This document shows positions 25,726 to 34,584 of a stretch of DNA of 64,000 nt, piece after piece. The translations under genes and the position numbers were made by a program. The stretch spans positions 1 to 64,000 of the forward strand of contig NZ_JAFBDR010000009.1 of assembly GCF_016908325.1 (NCBI RefSeq), read 5' to 3'. The notes under the pieces are model-generated. The model made no database searches. It saw nothing but the letters and a program-made list of their open reading frames with translations, and had not been told where the DNA came from. The stretch comes from Aquibacillus albus. GTDB lineage: Bacteria > Bacillota > Bacilli > Bacillales > Amphibacillaceae. How positions within the stretch are numbered: position 1 is the first letter of the stretch; every line of letters begins with the position of its first letter.

Positions 25726-28686
25726 ATGAAAATAATTCAAGCAACTATTTTTGGGTTTGGAAAGTGGCAGGATGATCAGTTGGATTTTTCCAATCGTTCA
25801 CTCGTAATCATTAGTGGGGAAAATGAATCAGGAAAAACAACCTTACGACAGTTTTTTTTATTTATGTTATTTGGATTGCCTCCAAAGAAGAGGGAATTTT
25901 ATTTTCCAAAAACAGGTGGAAAGATGGGAGGTAGACTCACTGTTTTCACAGAAGAAGATGGGGAATTTACGATTGAACGAATCCATGACCGTCGGAACGG
26001 AGAAGCCACATGTTACCTTTCAAACGGAGATACCTATCAAGAAGATTGGTTAAAAGCTAAGTTAAAAGGAATAGATGAAAAGACATTTACCTCCATTTTC
26101 TCCTTTGACTCCATTCAGCTAAGCAGGTTACATAAAATAAGTGGGGAAGAACTAGGAAATGTATTATTGGGCATCGGCTTGTCAGGAACAGATAAAATAC
26201 ATACGATTGAAAAAAAGCTGGATAATGAGTTGGATAGTTTATTTAAGCCACAAGGGAAACGGCCTACGATTAATAAGCTTTTAAATGAAATTGACAAAAA
26301 ACATAAAGAACTAATCGAAATAGAAAGAGAGGAAAAAACGTATAACGAAAAGAAACAAAATTTAAAAGAATTATCGGATGAGTTTGGTTTTATCCAGCGT
26401 GAATGTGAACAGATTGCTAATGAAAAAGATGATTTATCAAAACGCATCCAAGCCTATTCAATGCTACAAACATATGCAGAATTAAATGAACAATCAAAAC
26501 AACTACCCGATGGTATCCGGTTTCCTGAAAACGGCTTAGAACGCTATTATTCGATGAAAGATCAATTGCTACCTTTAAACAGTGAGTTATCAGTTTTAAG
26601 GGATAATCGAAATAAATATACAGAAGAAATTAAAGCCATACAAAAAAAACTACTAGATAATGAAACCATTCAACATATCGAAGAATTGTTAGGTGGATAT
26701 CATACGTACAATCAATTCATGAATGATCGAGAGTATAGTAGACAAGAGAAGGACAAGCTGGAGAGAGTCTTAACCAATCATCTAGAGGAATTAAAAATCG
26801 GCTTACGAATAGACGATTTACAAGATATATCTTTTCCTTTTCATATAGAGGAGCATTGGTCTTCTTTAAAGCAAGAAAGAGAACAGTTAACGATAGAGAA
26901 AGACAAAATGGAAAAAGAAGAAATTGCACTTCAAGAACAAATCAATCAATTTGAGGATGAAAAGATAAAAATTGAGAATCAATTACTAGATACGGATGCT
27001 CTCCGTGATTTAAAAGACAAAATCAAGAAAAAACAAAACCTTGATCGAATGGATGCATTGGAAGATCTTCAGGTTTATCAAAGGCGGAAGTGGAAGAACA
27101 TTGCCGAGAAACGTAAGAAAACTTCTACTACAATTGGTGTGATTAGTCTGATTGGGTGTATTCTTTTTGCTATTCTAGCGACCGTTTTGGATAATCTAAC
27201 TATCTATGGGCTTAGCGCTATATTTCTTCTGGCAGGAATCATTCAAACAGTATGGGTACATTATTCGTTAAAAGAAATGGAAGGATTTTTTCAGGAAAGC
27301 AGACCACCGGAAACAAAGACCCAGGATCATACAATAGAATTATCCGCATTAGAACAACAGCTGCAGGAGCAGCAGCAACTATTTAACCAGTTAGAGATGA
27401 TAGAAAATCAGCTTCGTCAATTACAGGTGGAACAGTTGAAATTAGATGAGCGAACAAGGTTACTAGTGTCAAAACAGAAACGGTTAGAGGACCTTGTCTA
27501 TGAAGAAAGACAAACATATCCTTTTTTAAAGGGAATAAATGTAAGCTATTGGCAAAAATTATATCACCATCTTAAGTCCTGTATAGAAAAAAATCAGCAG
27601 CTGAATCATCATAAAGAAGTTTTTCATCGGAAGAAGAAGGAAATGGATGACTTTGAGCAAAAGGTCCATTTGTTCATGAAAAATCATAGCTGGCTGTCAG
27701 ATGATTCTGATATTTTGCCTGCTATTCATGATGTACAAGACAAAATCGATGCAGATAAAAAAGCACGGAGTAAGCTCTTACAATATCAAGAATGGGTTCA
27801 CCAAACGGAGGAACAAATTCGTCATCTGGAGCAAAAAAAGATCCCATATGAAGAGGAAGTTCATTATTTATGGAAGATCACAGAGGTAACAAATGAAGAG
27901 GATTTTATCAAACAAGGAAAGCTTAAAGAGGAAATGGAAACAATCAATAAAGAAATGGAAGATTTACAGGAGCGTTTAAAGTCAATTTTTGAAACGCGTG
28001 ATATCACTTCAATAGTAAAGGAAGATTTGAAGAACAAATGGGAACTTGAACAATCCTATGAAGACTTAAAAGAAAAACAGGACGAGCTAGAGAAAAAACT
28101 AGAGGATAAGAGACAGGTATTGTCTGACGTAAAATCTATGATTAGACAGCTGGAAGGTTCAGAGGATTATTCTGTGTTGAAGCATCGTTTCCACCTTGAA
28201 ATAGACCAGTTAAAACAACATGCAAAGCAATGGGCGATTTACCAAGTAGCCAAGGAAAAACTAATGGAAACAAAAGCCGTCTATCAAAATAATTATTTAC
28301 CAGCAGTCATGCAACAAGCAACTGAATATTTTCATCGTTTAACAAATGGAGCTTATGTAGATGTTTATGTACCCATGGATGATCATACCCTTCAAGTAGA
28401 GCATTACTCTGGTCTACGATATGATGTTCAGGAATTATCGCAAGGAACTAGAGACCAGTTGTATGTTGCACTAAGGATAGCACTTAGTGAAGTGTCTGGG
28501 AAGGATAATAACCTCCCGTTTGTTATCGATGATGCATTTGTTCATTTTGATAGACAACGTGAACAAACAATGATGGATATTTTGTATGAATTATCACATC
28601 GGCAGCAAGTAATCTTTTTTACTTATCAGGATTCATTGAAGGAATTTTCTCAGGAAAAAAACTCCGTCCACCTCCAGCGCCTATAG
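25726..28686 (+). CDS. yhaN: AAA ATPase YhaN, SbcC/Rad50-like partner of YhaO
   Basis: A 986-residue protein. Walker A is GENESGKTT (31-39). Long coiled coils (about 190-460 and 545-860) flank a pair of hydrophobic helices near 465-520 (IGVISLIGCILFAILATVL and IYGLSAIFLLAGIIQTVW), which is unusual for SbcC and typical of Bacillus YhaN. The ABC signature QELSQGTRDQL and Walker B LPFVIDDAFVHFD are near the C-terminus. It tethers or opens DNA ends for YhaO. SD GAGGAAG precedes the ATG. Confidence 0.92.
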   Translation: MKIIQATIFGFGKWQDDQLDFSNRSLVIISGENESGKTTLRQFFLFMLFGLPPKKREFYFPKTGGKMGGRLTVFTEEDGEFTIERIHDRRNGEATCYLSNGDTYQEDWLKAKLKGIDEKTFTSIFSFDSIQLSRLHKISGEELGNVLLGIGLSGTDKIHTIEKKLDNELDSLFKPQGKRPTINKLLNEIDKKHKELIEIEREEKTYNEKKQNLKELSDEFGFIQRECEQIANEKDDLSKRIQAYSMLQTYAELNEQSKQLPDGIRFPENGLERYYSMKDQLLPLNSELSVLRDNRNKYTEEIKAIQKKLLDNETIQHIEELLGGYHTYNQFMNDREYSRQEKDKLERVLTNHLEELKIGLRIDDLQDISFPFHIEEHWSSLKQEREQLTIEKDKMEKEEIALQEQINQFEDEKIKIENQLLDTDALRDLKDKIKKKQNLDRMDALEDLQVYQRRKWKNIAEKRKKTSTTIGVISLIGCILFAILATVLDNLTIYGLSAIFLLAGIIQTVWVHYSLKEMEGFFQESRPPETKTQDHTIELSALEQQLQEQQQLFNQLEMIENQLRQLQVEQLKLDERTRLLVSKQKRLEDLVYEERQTYPFLKGINVSYWQKLYHHLKSCIEKNQQLNHHKEVFHRKKKEMDDFEQKVHLFMKNHSWLSDDSDILPAIHDVQDKIDADKKARSKLLQYQEWVHQTEEQIRHLEQKKIPYEEEVHYLWKITEVTNEEDFIKQGKLKEEMETINKEMEDLQERLKSIFETRDITSIVKEDLKNKWELEQSYEDLKEKQDELEKKLEDKRQVLSDVKSMIRQLEGSEDYSVLKHRFHLEIDQLKQHAKQWAIYQVAKEKLMETKAVYQNNYLPAVMQQATEYFHRLTNGAYVDVYVPMDDHTLQVEHYSGLRYDVQELSQGTRDQLYVALRIALSEVSGKDNNLPFVIDDAFVHFDRQREQTMMDILYELSHRQQVIFFTYQDSLKEFSQEKNSVHLQRL

Positions 28687-28786
28687 GTGAAATAGCATTA
28701 TTGTCATAATAATGATAAAATATGTACTATGATTTTTAGGATTGGAGAAAATAGGATAGAAATAGAGGTTAGTTGGAGGTTCTTTC

Positions 28787-29335
28787 ATGCCAGACAAAAA
28801 TGTGAAAACAGAATGGGTAGAGTATGAAGAAATCATAGATAATTTTGTGCAAGTTATTGCTAAAAACATGAATTTATATGGTATAACACCTTCTGTAGGG
28901 CGATTATATGGGGCACTTTATTTTAATGATGGACCAATGACGTTGGATGATATGAGAGATGCATTAGAAATGAGCAAAACAAGTATGTCTACTGGAGTTC
29001 GAGCGTTATCTGAAATGAAGATGGTAGAGCCAGCCTTCAAAAAAGGTGTTCGAAAAGATTTATATAAATCGGAAGTGGATTGGTATAAATCATTTACTTC
29101 ATTATTTGGAAATCGGTGGAGACATCACACAGAGACCAATATTGATGAGGCGGAAGAAGCCATTCAAGAATTAATGGCGATTAAGGAAAAAACAGACGAC
29201 CAACAATTAATAGATAAGATTCATTTAGATATAGAAAGATTAAAGTATGCTCGTGATTATTACAGCTGGTTGATGCGTTTTATTCAAGTAGTAGAATCAG
29301 GAGAAATCTTTCAATATGTACCTCGACATGACTAG
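28787..29335 (+). CDS. gbsR: GbsR-family transcriptional regulator
   Basis: A 182-residue MarR-like winged-helix protein that matches B. subtilis GbsR closely: MNLYGITPSVGRLYGALYF, MTLDDMRDALEMSKTSMSTGVRALS (recognition region) and a C-terminal ESGEIFQYVP. GbsR represses glycine betaine synthesis and choline uptake and responds to choline. Here no gbsA, gbsB or opuB gene is adjacent, which is unusual. A CATTATTGTCATAATAATG inverted repeat lies about 80 bp upstream. SD TTGGAGG precedes the ATG. Confidence 0.88.
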   Translation: MPDKNVKTEWVEYEEIIDNFVQVIAKNMNLYGITPSVGRLYGALYFNDGPMTLDDMRDALEMSKTSMSTGVRALSEMKMVEPAFKKGVRKDLYKSEVDWYKSFTSLFGNRWRHHTETNIDEAEEAIQELMAIKEKTDDQQLIDKIHLDIERLKYARDYYSWLMRFIQVVESGEIFQYVPRHD

Positions 29336-29380
29336 AAGTAATAAAATCCATGATGAAGTTAATTGTCATTAAGGATAAAA

Positions 29381-29410
29381 GGACCGGGCGAACTGTGCCC
29401 GGTTTTCCTT
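29381..29410. terminator. Terminator after gbsR
   Basis: ACCGGGC, loop GAACTGT, GCCCGGT followed by TTTCCTTT. It overlaps the stop of the convergent yhaM-like gene. Confidence 0.8.
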
Positions 29411-30639
29411 TATTTAATTTCTTCCGTATTTTCATATCTACTATCTAAAAAGTCAACAAAGTGAATAATGTAACCTTCAATTGACTGAGGGCTTCTAATA
29501 CATGCCCCCCACTCAGGAAGACCGTGGTGGCAGAGAATGCAATGTGTCATTTGGTGAATATCTTCTAAAGAGACACGAATATTTTCTGTTTCAATAATCT
29601 TTGAAAGAGTTAGAACCCCATAAGGGATATGTCCTACCATAACGCCTAACTCATCCATTGTGATGCCAGCTTGCTTTCTATTTTCCGTATTAGAATGATC
29701 TGCTGTAGGGAATAAAAATTTAAATTCATCAAATGTCTTACCGGCATGATCATATTCCAATAATTTTCCGATGTCGTGAAATAGAATACTAGTCATCATT
29801 AAATCATAGTTTGGCTGTGCTTCTCTATGCTCCATCATCCCTTGTAGCATTTTATAAAGGTGATCAATCGTATCTTTCCAAACTAATTGCTGCGGAGTAC
29901 TGCTTGACTGCAGTTGAGACCATAACTCATTTTTGTACGCTTTCTCGACTACACTGATTAGTTTCATTGTTGCCTTATAATGATTTTCTTCTTGCTTAAG
30001 GATGTATCTTGCAAATCGCATTAATCCAACCGTATGCTTTAACAACCCTCCCAAATAATTATGATGAAATCCTTTTGCAGCAGGTCTAATCCGAAATTGA
30101 TCCCAAAAACGATTCATAGCAGCTAACGCTATATCCTTAAAAGGTGATTCTAGCTCATTCAGGTAAGAAAATAACTCAATTGTTAAATCTTCTATATTTT
30201 GTTGGGTATATGCCAATAATGAGAATGGGTTAATGTCCTCTTGACAGGGATTTAGTTGATTAATCGTTAACGATTTATGTCCTCGGAACTCATCAACGAT
30301 TCCATCTATATCAAAAATAGAAAATTTATCCAATAACGGTTGGTGCTTTTCAACAGCACCCTGATTATCCCACATTTTTGCATTGATGGTTCCAGCATTA
30401 TTACTAAATCTAATTTTTAGAAATTGTTTATTTGTCTTCGTCATCTGTACATTAAAATCGTTAAGAAGAACTCTAATCCGCACATTGTTCCCGGCGACTT
30501 CATTTTGCAAATTAAAATATTCACCCTTGTCAGGTAGTGTTGGCGGGGGAAACTTTGTGAGAATTTGTTCTCGTTCCATTTCAGAAACATTGTATTCTAT
30601 TGGGATAAAATTATAAAAGTATGAATCTGACTCGGTCAT
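29410..30639 (-). CDS. yhaM: YhaM-like 3'-5' exoribonuclease (OB fold + HD domain), enlarged
   Basis: A 409-residue protein; B. subtilis YhaM has about 314. An OB-fold region (about 48-130) precedes an HD phosphohydrolase domain with HHNYLGGLLKHT near 190 and FHDIGKL near 285, plus HCILCHHG near 370. Compared with YhaM there is an N-terminal extension of about 36 residues and an insert of about 55 residues between the first histidines and the HD pair. The position next to yhaN and yhaL matches yhaM. YhaM degrades RNA and single-stranded DNA from the 3' end. Activity of this variant is inferred. Confidence 0.78.
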   Translation of the reverse strand: MTESDSYFYNFIPIEYNVSEMEREQILTKFPPPTLPDKGEYFNLQNEVAGNNVRIRVLLNDFNVQMTKTNKQFLKIRFSNNAGTINAKMWDNQGAVEKHQPLLDKFSIFDIDGIVDEFRGHKSLTINQLNPCQEDINPFSLLAYTQQNIEDLTIELFSYLNELESPFKDIALAAMNRFWDQFRIRPAAKGFHHNYLGGLLKHTVGLMRFARYILKQEENHYKATMKLISVVEKAYKNELWSQLQSSSTPQQLVWKDTIDHLYKMLQGMMEHREAQPNYDLMMTSILFHDIGKLLEYDHAGKTFDEFKFLFPTADHSNTENRKQAGITMDELGVMVGHIPYGVLTLSKIIETENIRVSLEDIHQMTHCILCHHGLPEWGACIRSPQSIEGYIIHFVDFLDSRYENTEEIK

Positions 30640-31003
30640 TTTTTATCACTCCAAATGCTATTTAGTGCGTAGATCATATAATATGTTAAACAGCTCAAAG
30701 CAAAAATAGGTTATTTTTATTGTAACTTAATTTATGGGTTGTTGAACAACAATAATATTAGAAATGATCATAAGTTAATAGGATGTCAGTCTTGTACAAG
30801 TTTGTGTGTGTAAAAAACGAATAATCTTTCAGGAAGAGGAGTGGAATGGAACGGACATTCGTTCCTTTATGTAACAAAGAGTGTCAACAGACAACGGTTA
30901 CCCACATCTTTGTCGGTAACCAAGATTTTCTACGGTTGAACTCATAAGTTAGCAACCTTAAGCATATAATTTGGTAAATGATTGGACAAGGAGGAGAAAC
31001 TAA
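30640..31003. other. Intergenic region between yhaM and yhaL with small inverted repeats
   Basis: 364 bp without a gene. GGAACGGACATTCGTTCC (about 30847-30864) and GGTTACC...GGTAACC (about 30896-30921) are short inverted repeats. Both divergent promoters must lie here. No further signal was clear. The yhaL SD AAGGAGGAG is at its right end. Confidence 0.5.
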
Positions 31004-31201
31004 GTGATATTAGGAGTTCCATGGTGGGTATTTATGTTTATCTTTTTTATTTTTTTTAGTGGATATATGTCCTTTCGAGCTTTAATGGCTGAAAAAAAGT
31101 TGGAAAAGCAATATATTGAAACCCAAGGTCAAATCTATATGGATCGGATGGAACAGGAGCGTAGTAAACGGAAAGATAACAAAGAACTTATCTCGGAATG
31201 A
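31004..31201 (+). CDS. yhaL: Sporulation protein YhaL
   Basis: A 65-residue protein with an N-terminal membrane segment (VPWWVFMFIFFIFFSGYM) and a charged C-terminal tail (EKKLEKQYIETQGQIYMDRMEQERSK). Size, layout and the location between yhaM and prsA match B. subtilis YhaL, a sporulation-associated membrane protein of unknown role. It starts with GTG after AAGGAGGAG. Confidence 0.82.
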   Translation: MILGVPWWVFMFIFFIFFSGYMSFRALMAEKKLEKQYIETQGQIYMDRMEQERSKRKDNKELISE

Positions 31202-31223
31202 AAAGGTGTTCTTCCATTAATAA

Positions 31224-31264
31224 AAGGTCTGATTATCAGTGAAAGTCACTAATAATCAGACCTC
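31224..31264. terminator. Bidirectional terminator between yhaL and prsA
   Basis: AGGTCTGATTAT pairs perfectly with ATAATCAGACCT. Confidence 0.85.
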
Positions 31265-31300
31265 AATTAATTAAGTCTATAGATGCAAGCTCCCTGTCAT

Positions 31301-32182
31301 TTATTGAGCCATAGCCGCTGCTTGTTGTTCAAAAATGTCTTCTAATCCTTCAATCTTAACATCGATTTCAGCATCTTCTATTAACTGTTGCATTTTTGCC
31401 TGCGCGTCTTCATTAGATATTTTGCTATTAGCAATTTGTCTTCGTAGATCGTCTTTTATTTCCTCAAATGGTTCAATTTCCTCTTCTGTTTCACGTTTAT
31501 CTGTCACATTTATAATATGCCAACCGTGTGTTGATTGAACTGGTTCACTAATTTCACCAACCTCTAAACTATATGCTGCATCTTCAAATTCAGCAACCAT
31601 ATCACCAGCACGGAAATAATTAAGTTGACCACCATTTTGTGCTGAACCGGGATCTTGGGAGTACTCTTCAGCCAAACTAGCAAAATCTTCGCCTTCATCA
31701 AGTTGTTGTTTAACCTCATTAGCAGTTTCTTCATCCTGTACAAGAATATGGCTTGCTTGTATCTCTGTATTCATACGATCATATCTTTTTTCTAACTCTT
31801 CATCTGTTACTTCAATGTCTTCCGTTAATGCCTGTTCCTGTAGTAAGCTCATACGAATAGCATCACGAAAAGCATCCTCATCTTCGTAACCACTCTGCTG
31901 AAGCACCATTTCAAATTGTTCACCATATTGTTCCTTCAATTGATCAAGTTGTTCATCTACTTGATTTTCATCAACTTCATATGTTTCTTCTAGTACTTTT
32001 TTCATGACCATCTCTTGAAGGACAGCGCTACCATTAGCGTTTTTAAGCTCCTCATAAAACTCTTCTTTTGTAATGTTTCCTGCGTTTGTTTCTACAACTG
32101 TTTCTGGTTCATCATTATTAGCGCAAGCGGAAATGGTTATTAAGCCTGCTGCAAATGAAGCTGCTAAAGCTAGTTTTTTCAT
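31301..32182 (-). CDS. prsA: Foldase lipoprotein PrsA
   Basis: A 293-residue lipoprotein. The signal peptide ends in ITISAC with lipidated Cys20. A central parvulin-type peptidyl-prolyl isomerase domain (about 130-225) has IQASHILVQDEETA, YSQDPGSAQNGGQLNYF and STHGWHIINV. Flanking helical parts form the chaperone cradle. It folds exported proteins and penicillin-binding proteins outside the membrane and is essential in B. subtilis. The GTG at 32194 sits inside the SD AGGAG, so the ATG at 32182 is used. Confidence 0.95.
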   Translation of the reverse strand: MKKLALAASFAAGLITISACANNDEPETVVETNAGNITKEEFYEELKNANGSAVLQEMVMKKVLEETYEVDENQVDEQLDQLKEQYGEQFEMVLQQSGYEDEDAFRDAIRMSLLQEQALTEDIEVTDEELEKRYDRMNTEIQASHILVQDEETANEVKQQLDEGEDFASLAEEYSQDPGSAQNGGQLNYFRAGDMVAEFEDAAYSLEVGEISEPVQSTHGWHIINVTDKRETEEEIEPFEEIKDDLRRQIANSKISNEDAQAKMQQLIEDAEIDVKIEGLEDIFEQQAAAMAQ

Positions 32183-32346
32183 TATATTTAACACTCCTAA
32201 TCTGATTTGTCTGTTTTGGTAATTAAAATTTTTTGTTTATTTAGAGTACAAGCTCTTGAAATAATATAACACATTTTTGTCTTAAAAAAATAGTTTTCGA
32301 CCAAATTCCTTATTTTTTCCTTATTTTGAGTCAAATGCCCATCCAA

Positions 32347-32370
32347 ACAGAGACAGATGCACATATGATA
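32347..32370 (+). promoter_or_regulatory. Candidate sigma-K promoter of YjcZ-type gene 4
   Basis: CATATGATA (32362-32370) fits CATANNNTA, with AC at 32347-32348. It starts 29 bp before the ATG. Confidence 0.45.
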
Positions 32371-32398
32371 AAGTAAACCGCATTAAGGAGGTGCTCTT

Positions 32399-32482
32399 AT
32401 GGGTGCAGCTTATACAGGAGGATTTGCGTTAATCGTCGTATTGTTTATCCTGTTGATTATTGTTGGTGCAGCATGGGTGTAA
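32399..32482 (+). CDS. YjcZ-family sporulation mini-protein 4
   Basis: A 27-residue protein, MGAAYTGG then [19 protein letters not shown]. The hydrophobic core is the same as in the trio at 6.7-7.3 kb, but the Gly/Tyr tail is missing. AAGGAGG precedes the ATG. A sigma-K-like -10 lies upstream. It is a distant fourth copy of the family within the window. Confidence 0.85.
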   Translation: MGAAYTGGFALIVVLFILLIIVGAAWV

Positions 32483-32526
32483 GTTAAAAAAAATAAGTAA
32501 AAACAAATAAGGAATATCTCATAAAA

Positions 32527-32566
32527 AATTGTCCCCACTCGTTTTTTGAGAGTGAGGGACAAATTC
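32527..32566. terminator. Hairpin terminator, best read on the minus strand
   Basis: On the minus strand GTCCCTCACTC pairs with GAGTGGGGAC, followed by AATTTTTTATG, so it fits the end of the small membrane gene at 32639. It could also stop transcription of YjcZ-type gene 4. Confidence 0.65.
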
Positions 32567-32638
32567 CTTTCCATGGACATTCCTTATTTGTTTAATAATC
32601 CTGTATATTCCATACATAGTTATTCAATTGAGTGCATG

Positions 32639-32818
32639 TTACGTGTATTGCACTTCTATATAGGAAGAAATTAATAATATGGTTATTAAAATATTAATCG
32701 TGCGATAGACGTTTGGTTGCCGTTCCTTGGACATTTCAGCCGCAACACAAAGTCTGTAAGTTAGTGAATTAAATAAAAATAATATGAACAACGCGAATAA
32801 AACGAAGACGATTGCCAT
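32639..32818 (-). CDS. Small membrane protein, 59 residues, unknown function
   Basis: A protein beginning MAIVFVLFALFILFLFNSLT, then a short polar loop (AAEMSKERQPNVYRT) and a second hydrophobic segment (INILITILLISSYIEV). It was accepted because AAGGAGG lies upstream at the right distance and a terminator follows about 75 bp after the stop. Two membrane helices with a cytoplasmic or external loop are predicted. No family was recognised. It stands between YjcZ-type gene 4 and the DUF3267 gene. Confidence 0.7.
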   Translation of the reverse strand: MAIVFVLFALFILFLFNSLTYRLCVAAEMSKERQPNVYRTINILITILLISSYIEVQYT

Positions 32819-32898
32819 AGGAAAATGACCTCCTTGTATCTATTCATAACTTTACCAAAAAAATTGTACTTTGAACAGTTTTATGTTAAATAAAAATA

Positions 32899-33012
32899 AA
32901 TAGGCTGACCTTAAGAATAACTTATCCTTTACACAATAATATGATGATACCGGCAAAATATCCTTATTATTGCGTAGATGTTGTGGACAGGTATTGTCAA
33001 GGTCAGCCTATT
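32899..33012 (-). ncRNA. Nested inverted-repeat structure after the DUF3267 gene
   Basis: Perfect 14-bp arms AATAGGCTGACCTT (32899-32912) and AAGGTCAGCCTATT (32999-33012) enclose 86 bp. Inside, CAATAATA (32934-32941) pairs with TATTATTG (32965-32972). On the minus strand the structure begins 4 bp after the DUF3267 stop and ends in TTATTTTTATTTAAC. It may be an elaborate terminator, a 3' UTR structure or a small RNA. No known RNA family was recognised. Confidence 0.5.
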
Positions 33013-33016
33013 AAAC

Positions 33017-33556
33017 TTAACGTACTAAAATATCAAATCCGTCATTGAAATTTTCTACAATACATTTTTTTGGTGCTTTTATTAGCTTACTAGCACAAAG
33101 GAAATCAGTAAAAGATAATCCAATATTAAATGCAGTAAAGATTAAAAAATACGCATAGTAATCTGTGAAAAGGTAACTAGTTATTAGTCCAGGTACTGTA
33201 AGAAATAAAGTCGGTGCTAATAATGAAAAAAGAGTTGTTTGTTTAGACATTTTAGACTTAGGCAATGATGAAATAATAAGAAAAATTTTATATTTTATGT
33301 GCCATTTTATTTTCATTCGTCTATTTATTAAGATTAATGGTAGAATATGCATAAGGTTATGAACCAAAGGCAATAAGACCAATCCTAGTAATAAAGGGAA
33401 AACTCCATGATCTTTTAATTCATGGGATTGATGAATGATAGAAAATGGTAGATATAGAAAAATAAACGATAGCAAACCTATTAAGAAAGATACAACATAG
33501 ATGCGATTGATACCGAATTCTCTGTTTACATTAATGGTTTTCCAACAATTCATCAT
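33017..33556 (-). CDS. DUF3267-like integral membrane protein
   Basis: A 179-residue protein with about four hydrophobic helices. The second carries PLVHNLMHILPL, an HxxxH arrangement where zinc-protease-like DUF3267 relatives have HExxH; here the glutamate is replaced, so proteolytic activity is doubtful. It starts MMNCWKTINVNREFG after AAAGGGGG; the first codon of the open frame is a TTG at 33559. Relatives occur beside yhaI and prsA in other Bacillaceae (recalled). Function is unknown. Confidence 0.72.
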   Translation of the reverse strand: MMNCWKTINVNREFGINRIYVVSFLIGLLSFIFLYLPFSIIHQSHELKDHGVFPLLLGLVLLPLVHNLMHILPLILINRRMKIKWHIKYKIFLIISSLPKSKMSKQTTLFSLLAPTLFLTVPGLITSYLFTDYYAYFLIFTAFNIGLSFTDFLCASKLIKAPKKCIVENFNDGFDILVR

Positions 33557-33726
33557 CAATTCCCCCTTTGCAAAACGAGCTATAAAAGTTTATGTTAGTG
33601 AAGGGTTTTGCGATACTTATCCCTCAATGAATATAGTATGTTTTGAAATAAAAATCAATAGGTTTTGCAGAAAAATCATAGAAAGTTTTTCCATTAAAAA
33701 TGATATGTTGCAGGAGGGGCTTTCGG

Positions 33727-34068
33727 ATGGGCTCTAGTGGAGAATTGAAGAATTTGTTATTTCACGTAGAATTATTAATGGATATATGCGAGTTGGAAAA
33801 ATATCCCTTCACAAGACTAATTATAAAAAAACAAATGAGTCAAAAGGAATACGAGGAAACACTACGTTTATTAGAAACACTATATAGCAAATTTGTCAGC
33901 CAAAAAGAAGAAGGGCTTTTAGATTACACAGATTTATTACTTGAGTATGTCGGGATGTTAAATGATAAATTACCCCCAATAGAAACGTTGCAAGCGCTTA
34001 AAAAGGAAGGGTATTTCCCTTCCTTAACTAAAGCATTACTTGATGCTCATTACAAAATAGAAAAATGA
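33727..34068 (+). CDS. yhaI: DUF1878 family protein YhaI
   Basis: A 113-residue, mostly helical soluble protein (KNLLFHVELLMDICELEKYPFTRLIIKKQMS). Size and position match B. subtilis YhaI. ATG 33727 follows GGAGGGG by 7 nt; an earlier in-frame ATG at 33700 lies before that SD and is rejected. The stop is directly adjacent to the stop of the convergent regulator gene. Function is unknown. Confidence 0.85.
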   Translation: MGSSGELKNLLFHVELLMDICELEKYPFTRLIIKKQMSQKEYEETLRLLETLYSKFVSQKEEGLLDYTDLLLEYVGMLNDKLPPIETLQALKKEGYFPSLTKALLDAHYKIEK

Positions 34069-34584
34069 TTATGTTTTTGTAGGATTGGACAAGGTTTTGG
34101 GACACTTCATTTCCCTGAAAGATTCTTCTATTAATTCGTGAAATACCAACATTTCTTTTAGGCGGACCTTAACTTCTTCGATACTGCCCTCGACTTGTCC
34201 ATTTTTAATATTTTCCTCTAACCTACTCTCAATTTCCTCTAATGTATGCTTATGTTGTTTTGTGGATTCTACCCACTTTTGAATAAAGGTACTCATAAAT
34301 TTTTTATACAGATTTTCTTCAGCCATATATAAATCCTTACGCACACCTTTTCTCCAAACACGTGTAACCAAGTTAAAGTCTAACAAACTTCTGATTCCAG
34401 TACTAATCGAAGTTTTACTTTTTCCTAATGCCTCACTCATCTCGTCCAAAGTCATTGGAGACCCTTCTAAGTACAAGATAGAAAATAGTCTCGCTTCTCC
34501 AGGGGATAAATCGAACATTTCAACAGTTTTCGCAAATTCCGTAATAATCTGGTTATGAATATTTTCTAAAGGCTTTTCAGACAT
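34069..34584 (-). CDS. GbsR/OpcR-family regulator of osmoprotectant uptake
   Basis: A 171-residue winged-helix protein of the GbsR branch: SPGEARLFSILYLEGSPMTLDEMSEALGKSKTSISTGIRSLL then WRKGVRKDLYMAEE. It is divergent from the opuA operon, with a shared 320-bp control region, so it very likely regulates that importer, as OpcR does for opuC in B. subtilis. ATG 34584 follows GGGAGG. It lacks the ESGEIFxYVP end of true GbsR. Confidence 0.82.
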   Translation of the reverse strand: MSEKPLENIHNQIITEFAKTVEMFDLSPGEARLFSILYLEGSPMTLDEMSEALGKSKTSISTGIRSLLDFNLVTRVWRKGVRKDLYMAEENLYKKFMSTFIQKWVESTKQHKHTLEEIESRLEENIKNGQVEGSIEEVKVRLKEMLVFHELIEESFREMKCPKTLSNPTKT

